Positions 1 through 7,363 of a DNA stretch of 12,529 nt are shown piece by piece (the first letter of the stretch is position 1; each line of letters opens with the position of its first letter). The position numbers and the translations under genes are program-made. The notes beneath the pieces were generated by a model. That model was not told the origin of the DNA. It searched no databases and saw only the letters and a list, made by a program, of their open reading frames with translations. The DNA comes from Lachnospiraceae bacterium (GTDB lineage Bacteria; Bacillota_A; Clostridia; Lachnospirales; Lachnospiraceae): assembly GCA_031262285.1 (NCBI GenBank), contig JAISHZ010000367.1, positions 1 through 12,529 on the forward strand. The letters are read 5' to 3'.

Positions 1-854
1 CTTTGACTGCCAAATGCTTTTCGTACCATTCGATTGATTTTGCTGGGAAGCATGGCACAAAGAAAGATCAAAGGGTTGAATGCACGCCACAGAGAGATCT
101 TTCGTCCTCCGGCTGCAGCAATCGCGGCGATCATATTCGAAGTCGAGACGATTTGTGCGTTTTGCGGATAAAACGTTCCACCGATTCCCTTTCGTATCAA
201 TATCTTTAAAAATTCCGCTAGGTTTTCGATATAAATCATACTTCTTTGGTTCTGAAATTTCGGAAAGATGCTTACTTTTGCAGCAAGGCGCTCCAATGTT
301 TGATAATTCCCTTTACAACCATATCCATATACAAACGGCGAGCGCACTCGTGCAATCTGCATTTTCGGTTGATTGGGATGGTTGTTTGCGTATTCATCTA
401 CCATCTTTATAAGCTGCTTCTCCGCTTGGAGCTTGCTTTTTCCATAAAAATTCATGGGATTCGGTGTGGTCTGCGCGGTGATGGGCACAGCTTTTTTCCC
501 AAAAACGCTTTCTCCGTAGATAATGATGCTACTCATATAGATAAATTGGGAAACACCTTGTTCCTGCGCTTTTTTTGCCAATTCCAATGCAAGATCACAA
601 TTCACCCGGTAATACTCTTGGATCGTTTGCGTATCTGCTCCTTGCGTGTCTACATGAGCAATCCCAACGGGATGAAATATGCAGTCGTACGACGATAAAT
701 CTACTGTTCGCCATTGCTGTCCTCTCATGGACAGCTTGTCCACGTAAAACTGCTCCGGAGTGTGTTGCAAATGCTGTTGCAGCGCATTGCCAATATAGCT
801 GTTCTCACCGGTGATTAATACTCGAATGGTACCTTCCGGCTCCTTCGCCATCAT
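1..854 (-). CDS. NAD-dependent epimerase/dehydratase (extended SDR), 3' end cut by window
   Basis: Open frame from ATG at 852-854 to the window edge: 284 complete codons and no stop, so the C-terminus is missing. An N-terminal Rossmann motif reads TGENSYIG (residues 15-22), close to the SDR consensus TGxxGxxG but with Ser in place of the middle Gly. The catalytic region follows: SS at 108-109 within YMSSIIIYG, and YxxxK as YGKSK (Y137, K141). A later KGNY segment and the RSMIYIENL stretch resemble sugar-nucleotide SDRs found in polysaccharide clusters. The start is supported by AAAGGAA five bases upstream and by a 4-bp ATGA overlap with the stop of the preceding sugar transferase. By family, such enzymes epimerise or reduce nucleotide sugars in the cytoplasm. 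Placed after a 4,6-dehydratase and a PglC-like transferase, it could be a 4-keto reductase of the WbpV/WreQ kind (UDP-QuiNAc or UDP-FucNAc formation). That role is inferred from context; a C4-epimerase is the main alternative. Confidence 0.9.
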   Translation of the reverse strand, partial: MMAKEPEGTIRVLITGENSYIGNALQQHLQHTPEQFYVDKLSMRGQQWRTVDLSSYDCIFHPVGIAHVDTQGADTQTIQEYYRVNCDLALELAKKAQEQGVSQFIYMSSIIIYGESVFGKKAVPITAQTTPNPMNFYGKSKLQAEKQLIKMVDEYANNHPNQPKMQIARVRSPFVYGYGCKGNYQTLERLAAKVSIFPKFQNQRSMIYIENLAEFLKILIRKGIGGTFYPQNAQIVSTSNMIAAIAAAGGRKISLWRAFNPLIFLCAMLPSKINRMVRKAFGSQ

Positions 855-1480
855 TCGGTTTCCTTTCTTTCTATGTTCGTGGAAGAGGTGTTTTCCGTCC
901 CTGTGCCTTCTACAACCCCATCCCCACGTAAGACTTTGAGAAAAGTTCCGAAAAAACACCGCAAGTCCATGCGAATCCCCATTTTCTGAACATATTCACC
1001 GTCGAGTTTCGCTTTTACGGGGATCTCCAGTTCATCTCTGCCATTGATTTGCGCCCAACCGGTCAGTCCCGGTCTGACTCCATTTGCGCCATATCGCTCC
1101 CTTTCCGCGATCAGATCCTCTTGATTCCACAACGCCGGTCTTGGACCTACGATCGACATATCTCCTTTGATGATATTCCATACTTGGGGCAACTCATCCA
1201 GACTGGTTTTACGCAAGAATTTCCCAACGCTCGTAATATAAGCCTGCGGATTGGTCAGTAAATGTGTCGGTACATCCTTAGGGGTGTCGATCCGCATGGT
1301 ACGGAATTTGTAAATTTGAAAAAAAGTTTGGTGAATGCCGACTCTCTTTTGACGGAAGAAAATCGGACCTTTTGAATTAAGCTTAATTGCCGTAATGATG
1401 ATGAGAAATATCGGAACACATAGGATGGTTCCCAATAAGGTAAATATCAAGTCCATGGCTCTCTTTATTGTTGGATACAT
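851..1480 (-). CDS. Short (PglC-like) undecaprenyl-phosphate sugar-phosphate transferase
   Basis: A 209-residue monotopic-type phosphoglycosyltransferase that would move a sugar-1-phosphate from a UDP-sugar to undecaprenyl phosphate at the inner face of the membrane. It begins with KRAMDLIF and one hydrophobic segment (about residues 10-32), then GPIFFRQKRVG, FQIYKFRTMR, the catalytic Asp-Glu dyad in KTSLDELPQVW (D95, E96), GDMSIVGPRPAL and RPGLTGWAQINGRDE. These are the diagnostic blocks of the bacterial sugar transferase family (PF02397). The length matches catalytic-domain-only members, and the last 20 or so residues are a polar tail rich in Thr, Ser and Glu. I chose ATG at 1478-1480 because AGGGAGGT lies four bases upstream; a GTG 13 codons earlier has only a poorly spaced site. 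It overlaps the downstream SDR gene by 4 bp. It is the second such transferase in this operon, and it sits between the 4,6-dehydratase and the SDR, suggesting it handles their product. Confidence 0.93.
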   Translation of the reverse strand: MYPTIKRAMDLIFTLLGTILCVPIFLIIITAIKLNSKGPIFFRQKRVGIHQTFFQIYKFRTMRIDTPKDVPTHLLTNPQAYITSVGKFLRKTSLDELPQVWNIIKGDMSIVGPRPALWNQEDLIAERERYGANGVRPGLTGWAQINGRDELEIPVKAKLDGEYVQKMGIRMDLRCFFGTFLKVLRGDGVVEGTGTENTSSTNIERKETE

Positions 1481-1484
1481 CTTG

Positions 1485-1492
1485 ACCTCCCT
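1485..1492 (-). promoter_or_regulatory. Ribosome binding site deciding the start of the PglC-like transferase
   Basis: The minus strand reads AGGGAGGT four bases before ATG at 1478-1480. This near-perfect Shine-Dalgarno favours the ATG over the in-frame GTG at 1517-1519, whose nearest purine-rich tract is about 14 bases away. Confidence 0.75.
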
Positions 1493-1530
1493 TTTTTGAG
1501 TTTGTATCGCTCTGCTCACTACGATTCACG

Positions 1531-1553
1531 CGTTCCTCTATCCGGGAGAAACG
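1531..1553 (-). other. Hairpin in the 170-bp intergenic leader before the PglC-like transferase
   Basis: The gap 1481-1650 is the longest in the window. Within it, CGTTTCTC (1553-1546) and GAGGAACG (1538-1531) can pair on the RNA as an 8-bp stem with one G-U pair and a 7-base loop. There is no U-run after it, so it is not a standard terminator. A smaller TTCC-TCC-GGAA hairpin lies just upstream. I see no convincing promoter or small ORF in the gap. It may be an RNA processing or stability element, or simply chance pairing. Confidence 0.3.
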
Positions 1554-1650
1554 TTACTTTCCGGAGGAACCGTACAGGGTTTTGGGAGTTTTGTGCGGTC
1601 CAGTGTATCGATAAGCTTAAAATGTAACTCGCTAACGTGAGGTTTTGCTT

Positions 1651-3552
1651 CTACCGGGTTCGTTCATAATGATAAGTGGACACAATCTCCTGTAACACCG
1701 CTCGAATCTGTTCCGACTCTTCAACGGAAACCTTCTTTAACACTTCCAATTGATTCGCAAATGTCTCATGATGAAATTCCGGTGGTTTGTCGATAAAAAT
1801 CAATTCATTTGGTGTCTCTTTCAATCCTTCTTCTTTCATTAACAATTCTTCATACATTTTTTCGCCGGGGCGAAGTCCGATATATTCAATTTTAATATCT
1901 TCATTTACCCGATACCCGGAAAGTTGAATTAATGTCGTCGCCAAATCCAAAATTTTCATTGGTTTTCCCATATCCAAAACGAATATTTCCCCTTTTTGGG
2001 CATATGCGCCTGCCTGTAACACCAAGGAAACCGCTTCCGGAATGGTCATAAAATACCGAATGATATCCGGGTGCGTAACGGTCACAGGACCGCCGCTCTC
2101 GATCTGTTTTTTGAATAAGGGGATCACACTGCCATTACTACCAAGTACATTCCCAAAGCGTACTGCCACAAAAATCGTTTGCGATTTTCGATTCATATCT
2201 TGGATGATCATTTCGCAAATACGTTTCGTTGCACCCATCACATTCGTCGGATTGACCGCTTTATCCGTAGAAATCAATACAAATCGCTCTGCCTTGTATT
2301 TATGTGCAGCCATCGCACATTTATAAGTACCAAAGACATTGTTTTTCACAGCTTCATTGGGGCTGTCCTCCATCAATGGTACGTGTTTGTGCGCTGCCGC
2401 ATGATAGACGATATGGGGACGATATGTCCGAAAAATCTCATCGATTCGTTTGGTATTGCGCACAGACGCAATTAACGTCACAATGTTTTGCTGCGGAAAA
2501 TCGGAAAGTAATTCTTGTTGTATTTCATATAAATTATTCTCATATATATCCACCAGAATGAGCTGTTTGGGGGTGTGGGACGATATCTGTCTGCACAACT
2601 CGCTCCCGATGGAACCTCCCGCACCCGTGACAAGCACTGTTTTGCCGCTGACATAATCCATGATTTCGTCTACGTTCACTTGAATCGGATCTCGGCCAAG
2701 TAAGTCTTCGATTTGGACTTCTCTTAATTTGGTGACATTGACTTCCCCATTGATGATCTGGTACATTCCGGGTAAAATCCGTAACCGACAATGCGTTTCT
2801 TTGCAAATCTCAAGGATGGGTTGTAATGTCGAGCGACTTGCGGAGGGAATGGCGATAATGATCTCATCGATATCATATTGTTTGGCACATTCAACGATTC
2901 GTTCGCGTCCCCCCACGATGGGAACGCCGCGTAGGTATTTACCTTGACAGCCTAGGTTGTCATCAATCGCACACGCAACGTGCATTTTTAGATAATGGCT
3001 GCTTTCAATTTCTTTCATAATTGCATTGCCGGCCGCACCTGCACCGACGATCATACAGGTCAATCTTTTTTCTTTACCAAATACATCCATACGACGATTC
3101 TGAAGAACGCGCAGGATTCGATAACCAAATCGAGTGGCGATCGTAAAAAGCAATAAGAAAAATCCGTAGAAAAATGGAAAACTGTATGGCACTCTCTCTC
3201 CCAAAATCATAAACAAAATCGGCTGTATCGCAGCACAAATCAAAACAGCAAAGGCATTATTGACCAGTTCTGTTTCAGAAGCATATCGCCATACGCTGTT
3301 GTACAAGCGAAATAATCGAAACATCACAAGCATTAGGATAGCATTGCAAATATATGCCTCCAAAACCGCATACAAAAATGCTTTGTCAATCTCCATAAAT
3401 TGAAAGTCATAACGGACATACAACGGAAGTATGGAAGAAAGAAATACAGCGAATAAATCACAAAAAACCAGTAGCATAATACGTGTTATCGGTATCTGTA
3501 AGAAGCCGACTCTTATTTCTTTCCATTTTTTGATACTCTGATAACCTTTCAT
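1651..3552 (-). CDS. Membrane UDP-HexNAc 4,6-dehydratase (WbpM/PglF/CapD type)
   Basis: A 633-residue nucleotide-sugar dehydratase. The N-terminus has about four membrane helices (roughly residues 23-141). Next is a first Rossmann-like domain with GAGAAG at 170-175, then the catalytic SDR domain with TGAGGSIG (309-316), HAAAHKHVPLME and STDKAVNPTNVMGATK. The usual SDR Tyr is Met here (M439, followed by K443). This S/T-M-K arrangement is that of the long WbpM/PglF enzymes, as opposed to the short FlaA1/CapE enzymes, which keep Tyr. The family converts UDP-GlcNAc to UDP-4-keto-6-deoxy-GlcNAc, the entry point to QuiNAc, FucNAc and bacillosamine. The start is debatable. An in-frame ATG at 3607-3609 would overlap the upstream GT2 stop as ATGA and give 652 residues, but it has no Shine-Dalgarno. 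ATG at 3550-3552 has GGAAAGGAT at ideal spacing and is preferred. The downstream transferase and SDR probably use its product. Confidence 0.93.
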   Translation of the reverse strand: MKGYQSIKKWKEIRVGFLQIPITRIMLLVFCDLFAVFLSSILPLYVRYDFQFMEIDKAFLYAVLEAYICNAILMLVMFRLFRLYNSVWRYASETELVNNAFAVLICAAIQPILFMILGERVPYSFPFFYGFFLLLFTIATRFGYRILRVLQNRRMDVFGKEKRLTCMIVGAGAAGNAIMKEIESSHYLKMHVACAIDDNLGCQGKYLRGVPIVGGRERIVECAKQYDIDEIIIAIPSASRSTLQPILEICKETHCRLRILPGMYQIINGEVNVTKLREVQIEDLLGRDPIQVNVDEIMDYVSGKTVLVTGAGGSIGSELCRQISSHTPKQLILVDIYENNLYEIQQELLSDFPQQNIVTLIASVRNTKRIDEIFRTYRPHIVYHAAAHKHVPLMEDSPNEAVKNNVFGTYKCAMAAHKYKAERFVLISTDKAVNPTNVMGATKRICEMIIQDMNRKSQTIFVAVRFGNVLGSNGSVIPLFKKQIESGGPVTVTHPDIIRYFMTIPEAVSLVLQAGAYAQKGEIFVLDMGKPMKILDLATTLIQLSGYRVNEDIKIEYIGLRPGEKMYEELLMKEEGLKETPNELIFIDKPPEFHHETFANQLEVLKKVSVEESEQIRAVLQEIVSTYHYERTR

Positions 3553-3556
3553 CTGT

Positions 3557-3565
3557 ATCCTTTCC
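3557..3565 (-). promoter_or_regulatory. Ribosome binding site deciding the start of the 4,6-dehydratase
   Basis: The minus strand reads GGAAAGGAT, then four bases, then ATG at 3550-3552. The upstream ATG at 3607-3609 has only AT-rich sequence before it, so this site argues for the shorter 633-residue protein. Confidence 0.6.
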
Positions 3566-3605
3566 GGTTCCAATTTACAGTTCTTTTCTTTATGATGCTT
3601 TGCGA

Positions 3606-4610
3606 TCATTTTGACAATCGTATTATTCTGTGTAGGAGTCGTACCAATTTAGGCGCAAGTACAAAAGCGCTCATATAACACTTGTTTTTTATTGTTAAAT
3701 GTCGATTCGTCAAACCGGTAAACCAATGGTATCGTAACCAACGTTTATTTTTCACATACTGTTCATTGTCCTTGTTCATAAGCGCTATCGGAATATGGAG
3801 AAAATACTCCAACCTTTGATAAACGCCAAATCTGAGCGCCGCTTTTCGCTGTCTTGGGTATTTCGTCGCAACATATTGCGCAACCCAATCGGCATTCTCT
3901 ACCCCATCTTGATATACTCGCGAAAATTCTTGATTTGTCTTTTTTCTCGTATTGCTATCCGCTCGATAGTTTACATGGTAAGTCTGTTTGGGAAGTAAGA
4001 GGATTGCATCGATTTGTGTTAGAATTTCCACTAACAAACGAAAATCTTCGTTTAGCGCTCCTTCTAAAAAATGTTTTCCCATCAGTATATCACGAGTGAA
4101 CAATTTCGTGCAAAAAGAACAATCCCCTTTGTGTAAAAGTAGTTCATTCAAAAAAAATTCCGCTGATATCATGGTGATGTCTTTGGGTGGAGTACAAATA
4201 TCGGGAAGACGCTCTCCTTGTACTGTTTCTTCAAAGCGACCGATTTGTGCTACTTTAACGCCATCCCTTTGGGTCGCTTGAAAGAGTAGCTCGTAGTGAT
4301 CGGACTCCACGTAGTCATCTGCGTCTACGAAACCGATATAAGCGCCCTTTGCTCGAGATAAGCCTTCATTTCTTGCGTGAGAAGGACCTGCATTCTTTTC
4401 ATGAACTACATGGATGCGAGAGTCTGTTTGGGCCAAAGTCTCACAAATGTCTTGGCTCCCATCTGTAGAACCGTCGTCAATCAGAAGGATCTCAAGGAAG
4501 GAATATGTCTGCTGGGTAAGCGATCGAACACAGCGTTCCAAATAAGGTTCCACATTATATACCGGAACGATAATACTGATCAATGGATTACGGTTTACTA
4601 CTGGTTTCAT
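3606..4610 (-). CDS. Glycosyltransferase family 2
   Basis: A 334-residue GT-A-fold glycosyltransferase with the classic GT2 order. ISIIVPVYNVEPYL comes near the start, then DDGSTDGS (45-52) for nucleotide binding, NAGPSHARNEG, the metal-binding DADD (96-99), and NEDF (187-190) as the likely catalytic-base region. The last 130 or so residues are basic and contain hydrophobic stretches, typical of a membrane-associated C-terminal tail. It would transfer a sugar from a nucleotide donor to the lipid-linked repeat unit in the cytoplasm; donor and acceptor cannot be read from sequence. ATG at 4608-4610 overlaps the stop of the upstream GT4 gene by 4 bp (ATGA) and is preceded by AAAGGA about nine bases away, so the two are probably translationally coupled. 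Its stop lies 53 bases before the preferred start of the dehydratase. Confidence 0.92.
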   Translation of the reverse strand: MKPVVNRNPLISIIVPVYNVEPYLERCVRSLTQQTYSFLEILLIDDGSTDGSQDICETLAQTDSRIHVVHEKNAGPSHARNEGLSRAKGAYIGFVDADDYVESDHYELLFQATQRDGVKVAQIGRFEETVQGERLPDICTPPKDITMISAEFFLNELLLHKGDCSFCTKLFTRDILMGKHFLEGALNEDFRLLVEILTQIDAILLLPKQTYHVNYRADSNTRKKTNQEFSRVYQDGVENADWVAQYVATKYPRQRKAALRFGVYQRLEYFLHIPIALMNKDNEQYVKNKRWLRYHWFTGLTNRHLTIKNKCYMSAFVLAPKLVRLLHRIIRLSK

Positions 4611-5824
4611 TTTCGCTTTTCCTTTGTTAAATATCGATACATTCTACGTTCCGCTATCACCGGAGCGATGCTGCATGGTGTGGTCTTACTTTTTGTTGTT
4701 TTGGTATCGGTCACGCAATCACCGGACAGCAGACCCTTCTCAACCAATAAATCCACCAAATTACCCGCAGCATTCTGTGCATTCCACTCTGTCGTAATGG
4801 TTTCATAGGCAGCTGCTCCCAGAGTCTCCCTAAGCGTCTGATCATCCAGTAATCGTTTTACTTTCTGAAACAAATCCTGTGGGTGTCCGTGATGATATAC
4901 CAATCCGTTTATTTCATGTCGGATTAAATAAGGTGTCGCACCCATTAAATGACTTGCTACCACCGCACAGCCGCTGTTCATCGCTTCATTGATCACGGCT
5001 CCCCATCCTTCCAGGCGATCGCTGGTCGCCAAAAAGATATCTGCCTGCTCCATCTGCCGCCGCACTTCCTCAGGACTTAGCACTCCTAAAAAATCGACAT
5101 ACGAGGTAAGGTTCTGCTCACGAACCATTTCTTGAATCTGCAAAAGCTCAGCTCCTCCCCCAATCATCTTCATTTGAAAGGAATACCCTTTCATGACCAA
5201 GTATTGTGCACATCGAATTGCCAGTTCCGGATGTTTTAATTTTAAGAATCGACCAACCCATAGTATAACCGGTACTTGATGCTTCTTTTTTGTAAAATGT
5301 GTAAAGTTGGATTCTTCCTTGTCTGTATCAAAACAAGTCTCGGGAAAATAACCCCATCGATACATCTTGTTTGGATATGCTCTGATAATATGAAAGTCAC
5401 TTGGTACATAGCCTCCTGCGCATAGTAGCAGTACATTTTTCTTTCGATAACGTGTGTGATCTTTGTATTTCCGTAGTAGTCCTCTGGGGGTTATGCATTT
5501 CCATTGACCTTCTTTGTAAATTCTTTCACTGATTCTTACCACACTTTTCCCATTGCGTAAGCGAGATTGCAAAACCCTTTCATCCTCACATCCACCAAAC
5601 AAAACCACTTCGCTTTCTTCAATGAGTGCTTGACTTCTTTCCGGTTCTTGATAAACCAACACCAAGTAAGATGGAAATTCTTCTTTCCATCCGCTTTGTA
5701 ATCGTTCTTGTTCCATGGGCATCATTTGCAGAAATGCAAAACTACCCTTTAATAAATGAACCATCTCTTCGCAAAAAGGGATTTGATGATGATTGAGATA
5801 ATTTGAAACAAAGATCACTTGCAT
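4607..5824 (-). CDS. Glycosyltransferase family 4 (GT-B fold)
   Basis: A 405-residue retaining glycosyltransferase. The N-terminal acceptor domain starts MQVIFVSNYLNHHQIPFCEE. The C-terminal donor domain has VILWVGRFLKLKHPELAI (about 186-203), GGGAELLQIQE, VDFLGVLSPEEV and the EX7E motif in EGWGAVINEA (E272, E280), which binds the nucleotide-sugar donor. These are hallmarks of Glycos_transf_1 (PF00534). The opening resembles family members with an N-terminal HHxxPF segment. After about residue 365 comes a polar, basic tail of some 40 residues outside the usual domain. ATG at 5822-5824 is preceded by GAAAGGAT seven bases upstream. The stop overlaps the next gene's ATG. The upstream spacer carries two decayed copies of a 43-bp repeat (see the repeat entry). 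The sugar added is unknown. Confidence 0.92.
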   Translation of the reverse strand: MQVIFVSNYLNHHQIPFCEEMVHLLKGSFAFLQMMPMEQERLQSGWKEEFPSYLVLVYQEPERSQALIEESEVVLFGGCEDERVLQSRLRNGKSVVRISERIYKEGQWKCITPRGLLRKYKDHTRYRKKNVLLLCAGGYVPSDFHIIRAYPNKMYRWGYFPETCFDTDKEESNFTHFTKKKHQVPVILWVGRFLKLKHPELAIRCAQYLVMKGYSFQMKMIGGGAELLQIQEMVREQNLTSYVDFLGVLSPEEVRRQMEQADIFLATSDRLEGWGAVINEAMNSGCAVVASHLMGATPYLIRHEINGLVYHHGHPQDLFQKVKRLLDDQTLRETLGAAAYETITTEWNAQNAAGNLVDLLVEKGLLSGDCVTDTKTTKSKTTPCSIAPVIAERRMYRYLTKEKRK

Positions 5825-5855
5825 GATTCATCCTTTCAACAGGTTCTTGCTATTC

Positions 5856-5984
5856 GGAAGAACTCTCTATGATCGTATCTTACATTTTACTGCTTTTTGG
5901 AAAAACTCCTAATGATCGTATCTTAAATTTTATTGCTTTTTGGAGGAACTCCCTATGATCGTATCATAAATCTCTACTGCTTTA
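5856..5984 (-). repeat. Three tandem copies of a 43-bp unit made from a GT4 3' end
   Basis: Three adjacent 43-bp units (5856-5898, 5899-5941, 5942-5984) share a core of ACTC...ATGATCGTATC...TTGCTTT on the plus strand. The unit at 5942-5984 is mostly coding: it holds most of the last 17 codons of the 477-residue GT4, while the stop (5930-5932) and the last few codons lie in unit 2. The other two lie past the stop and have diverged. A weaker partial match (CTTGCTATTC) at 5846-5855 may be a remnant of a fourth copy. Because 43 is not a multiple of three, downstream units could not extend the protein in frame. This looks like slippage duplication of a gene end, not a CRISPR or an IS footprint. 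Confidence 0.88.
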
Positions 5985-7363
5985 TGATAATTTACTTCCG
6001 GGTCATGTGTTATTTGAGCATGAATTTTGGCGTGTTCGCAATATAACGATTGTTTTTCTTCGTCAGACCACATCTGAGTGATTGCGTTGATGATTCGATC
6101 CGTCTGTACTTGTAGGTGATCGTCCTTTCCGCAATCTTCCTTGCTCTCTTCGCTCTCAGGTAGTAAATAGTTCGAAAACTCACTTTTACGTGTCTGTTTC
6201 AGCATCTGATAAAAAGGAATCTGATCACTTCGAAACCCTTCATAACAAATTCCGTCCTTGTCTTTCCAAAAGAGTGACGGTATCCCTCCCACATCTGCGC
6301 AAACACAAGGTACGCCAAGCATCATGGCTTCACCTAAGGAATTGGGCGAGTTCTCCAAAGAAGAACAGCAAAGGTACAAACCACACTGTAAATATTGTTT
6401 TTTCATCTGCTCCGCGTTTAATACTCCCGCAAAAGTGACTGCGTTCTCAATATGTCCCTCTATCAGCAATCGTCTTAGATATTTCCCATATGCGGAAATC
6501 TTACACTTATCCTTCCATGTTGAATAACGCGTCAAATCGCTGCCTGCGACGACCACTTCAGCTTGCGGAAATCTCTTTCGTATTTGCGGTAACGCGTGTA
6601 ATATATAATGTAATCCTTTCAGTGGATAATTCCCTTGACTGATAAAGATCCGAAAGGGGTGGTAGTCAGGATCCGGCCAAGAACCGGTATAGAAATTCGG
6701 ACGCAGCGTCTCGTTCATCGAGTGATAGTTGACATTCGAGTGACAAGTCTTTGCATAATGCTTGTCAAAATCAGTCCTTCCCGTAACATGATGAGCCAAG
6801 CGCAAAGCTTCTCTTTCATATTTCCCGCGCAACTCAAATTTGCGTTGTTGCATCCGTATCGTATCTTGTCGGATCACATCACGAAAGGTCACGCTACTGC
6901 TTACTTTTGGCGATAAATCAGCAAAGTAAGCAGCAGCGCATAGACCAATCAACCCTTGAATCCCAATTAACAATTTGGCAGGATCGTCAAGTGCACGAGC
7001 AAGCGCCAATGTATGCGGATATTCGGTTCCAAAACAATGAACAACATCCGGTTGAACTAGCTCGATGATTTTGGCAAGACGTCCTTCCAGTCTCTTGTCG
7101 TATCGTTCCGGATGAGAAGTATCTTCTTGAAATTCATACAAAATAACCTTCGCAGGTTCCGTTCGTACCAAAATCGGACGACTTTTCTTTTTCTTTAGGA
7201 CAGGATATGCCACATGAAGCTCAAACTCTTTTCTATGATCTTTTTGCAATAGTGCAATCCCCAAGCCCGTCAGCCACCCTTCTTTGACAGCTTCTGATCC
7301 CTTCTTTGGTATATTTTTCTGCAAAAAGGCAGGCAACATATTACATATCCATAATATTTTCAA
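5930..7363 (-). CDS. Glycosyltransferase family 4 (GT-B fold), TTG start
   Basis: A 477-residue retaining glycosyltransferase. The N-terminus MKILWICNMLPAFL is typical of GT4 proteins; the acceptor domain includes VQPDVVHCFGTEYPHTL (about 103-119). The donor domain has FISQGNYPLKGLHYILHALP (240-259), VVVAGSDL, VTFAGVLN and the EX7E motif ENSPNSLGE (E337 to E345), followed by MMLGVPCVCADVGGIPS. An acidic, Lys-rich insertion lies near 402-415, and the protein is longer than the usual 360-400 residues of the family. The start is TTG at 7361-7363, overlapping the preceding GT2 stop as TTGA. AAAGGGAA sits seven bases upstream, and no ATG lies close enough to keep the conserved beta-strand. The 3' end forms part of a tandem 43-bp repeat. 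It probably adds one sugar of the repeat unit; specificity is unknown. Confidence 0.92.
   Translation of the reverse strand: MKILWICNMLPAFLQKNIPKKGSEAVKEGWLTGLGIALLQKDHRKEFELHVAYPVLKKKKSRPILVRTEPAKVILYEFQEDTSHPERYDKRLEGRLAKIIELVQPDVVHCFGTEYPHTLALARALDDPAKLLIGIQGLIGLCAAAYFADLSPKVSSSVTFRDVIRQDTIRMQQRKFELRGKYEREALRLAHHVTGRTDFDKHYAKTCHSNVNYHSMNETLRPNFYTGSWPDPDYHPFRIFISQGNYPLKGLHYILHALPQIRKRFPQAEVVVAGSDLTRYSTWKDKCKISAYGKYLRRLLIEGHIENAVTFAGVLNAEQMKKQYLQCGLYLCCSSLENSPNSLGEAMMLGVPCVCADVGGIPSLFWKDKDGICYEGFRSDQIPFYQMLKQTRKSEFSNYLLPESEESKEDCGKDDHLQVQTDRIINAITQMWSDEEKQSLYCEHAKIHAQITHDPEVNYHKAVEIYDTIIGSSSKKQ

Noticed and set aside
1375..1388. Perfect 14-bp palindrome AATTAAGCTTAATT.
   Set aside because: It lies inside the PglC-like coding sequence with no repeat elsewhere and is AT-rich; most likely chance.
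1517..1519. GTG as start of the PglC-like transferase, adding 13 residues.
   Set aside because: Poorly spaced ribosome binding site; the downstream ATG has AGGGAGGT at proper spacing and begins at the conserved family N-terminus.
4656..4729. Short direct repeat ATCACCGGA near the 3' end of the 405-residue GT4.
   Set aside because: Only nine bases, two copies, in coding sequence; not distinguishable from chance.
5856..5984. 43-bp repeats as CRISPR or an insertion sequence footprint.
   Set aside because: The units are directly adjacent without spacers, have no terminal inverted repeats or transposase, and are derived from the neighbouring gene end.
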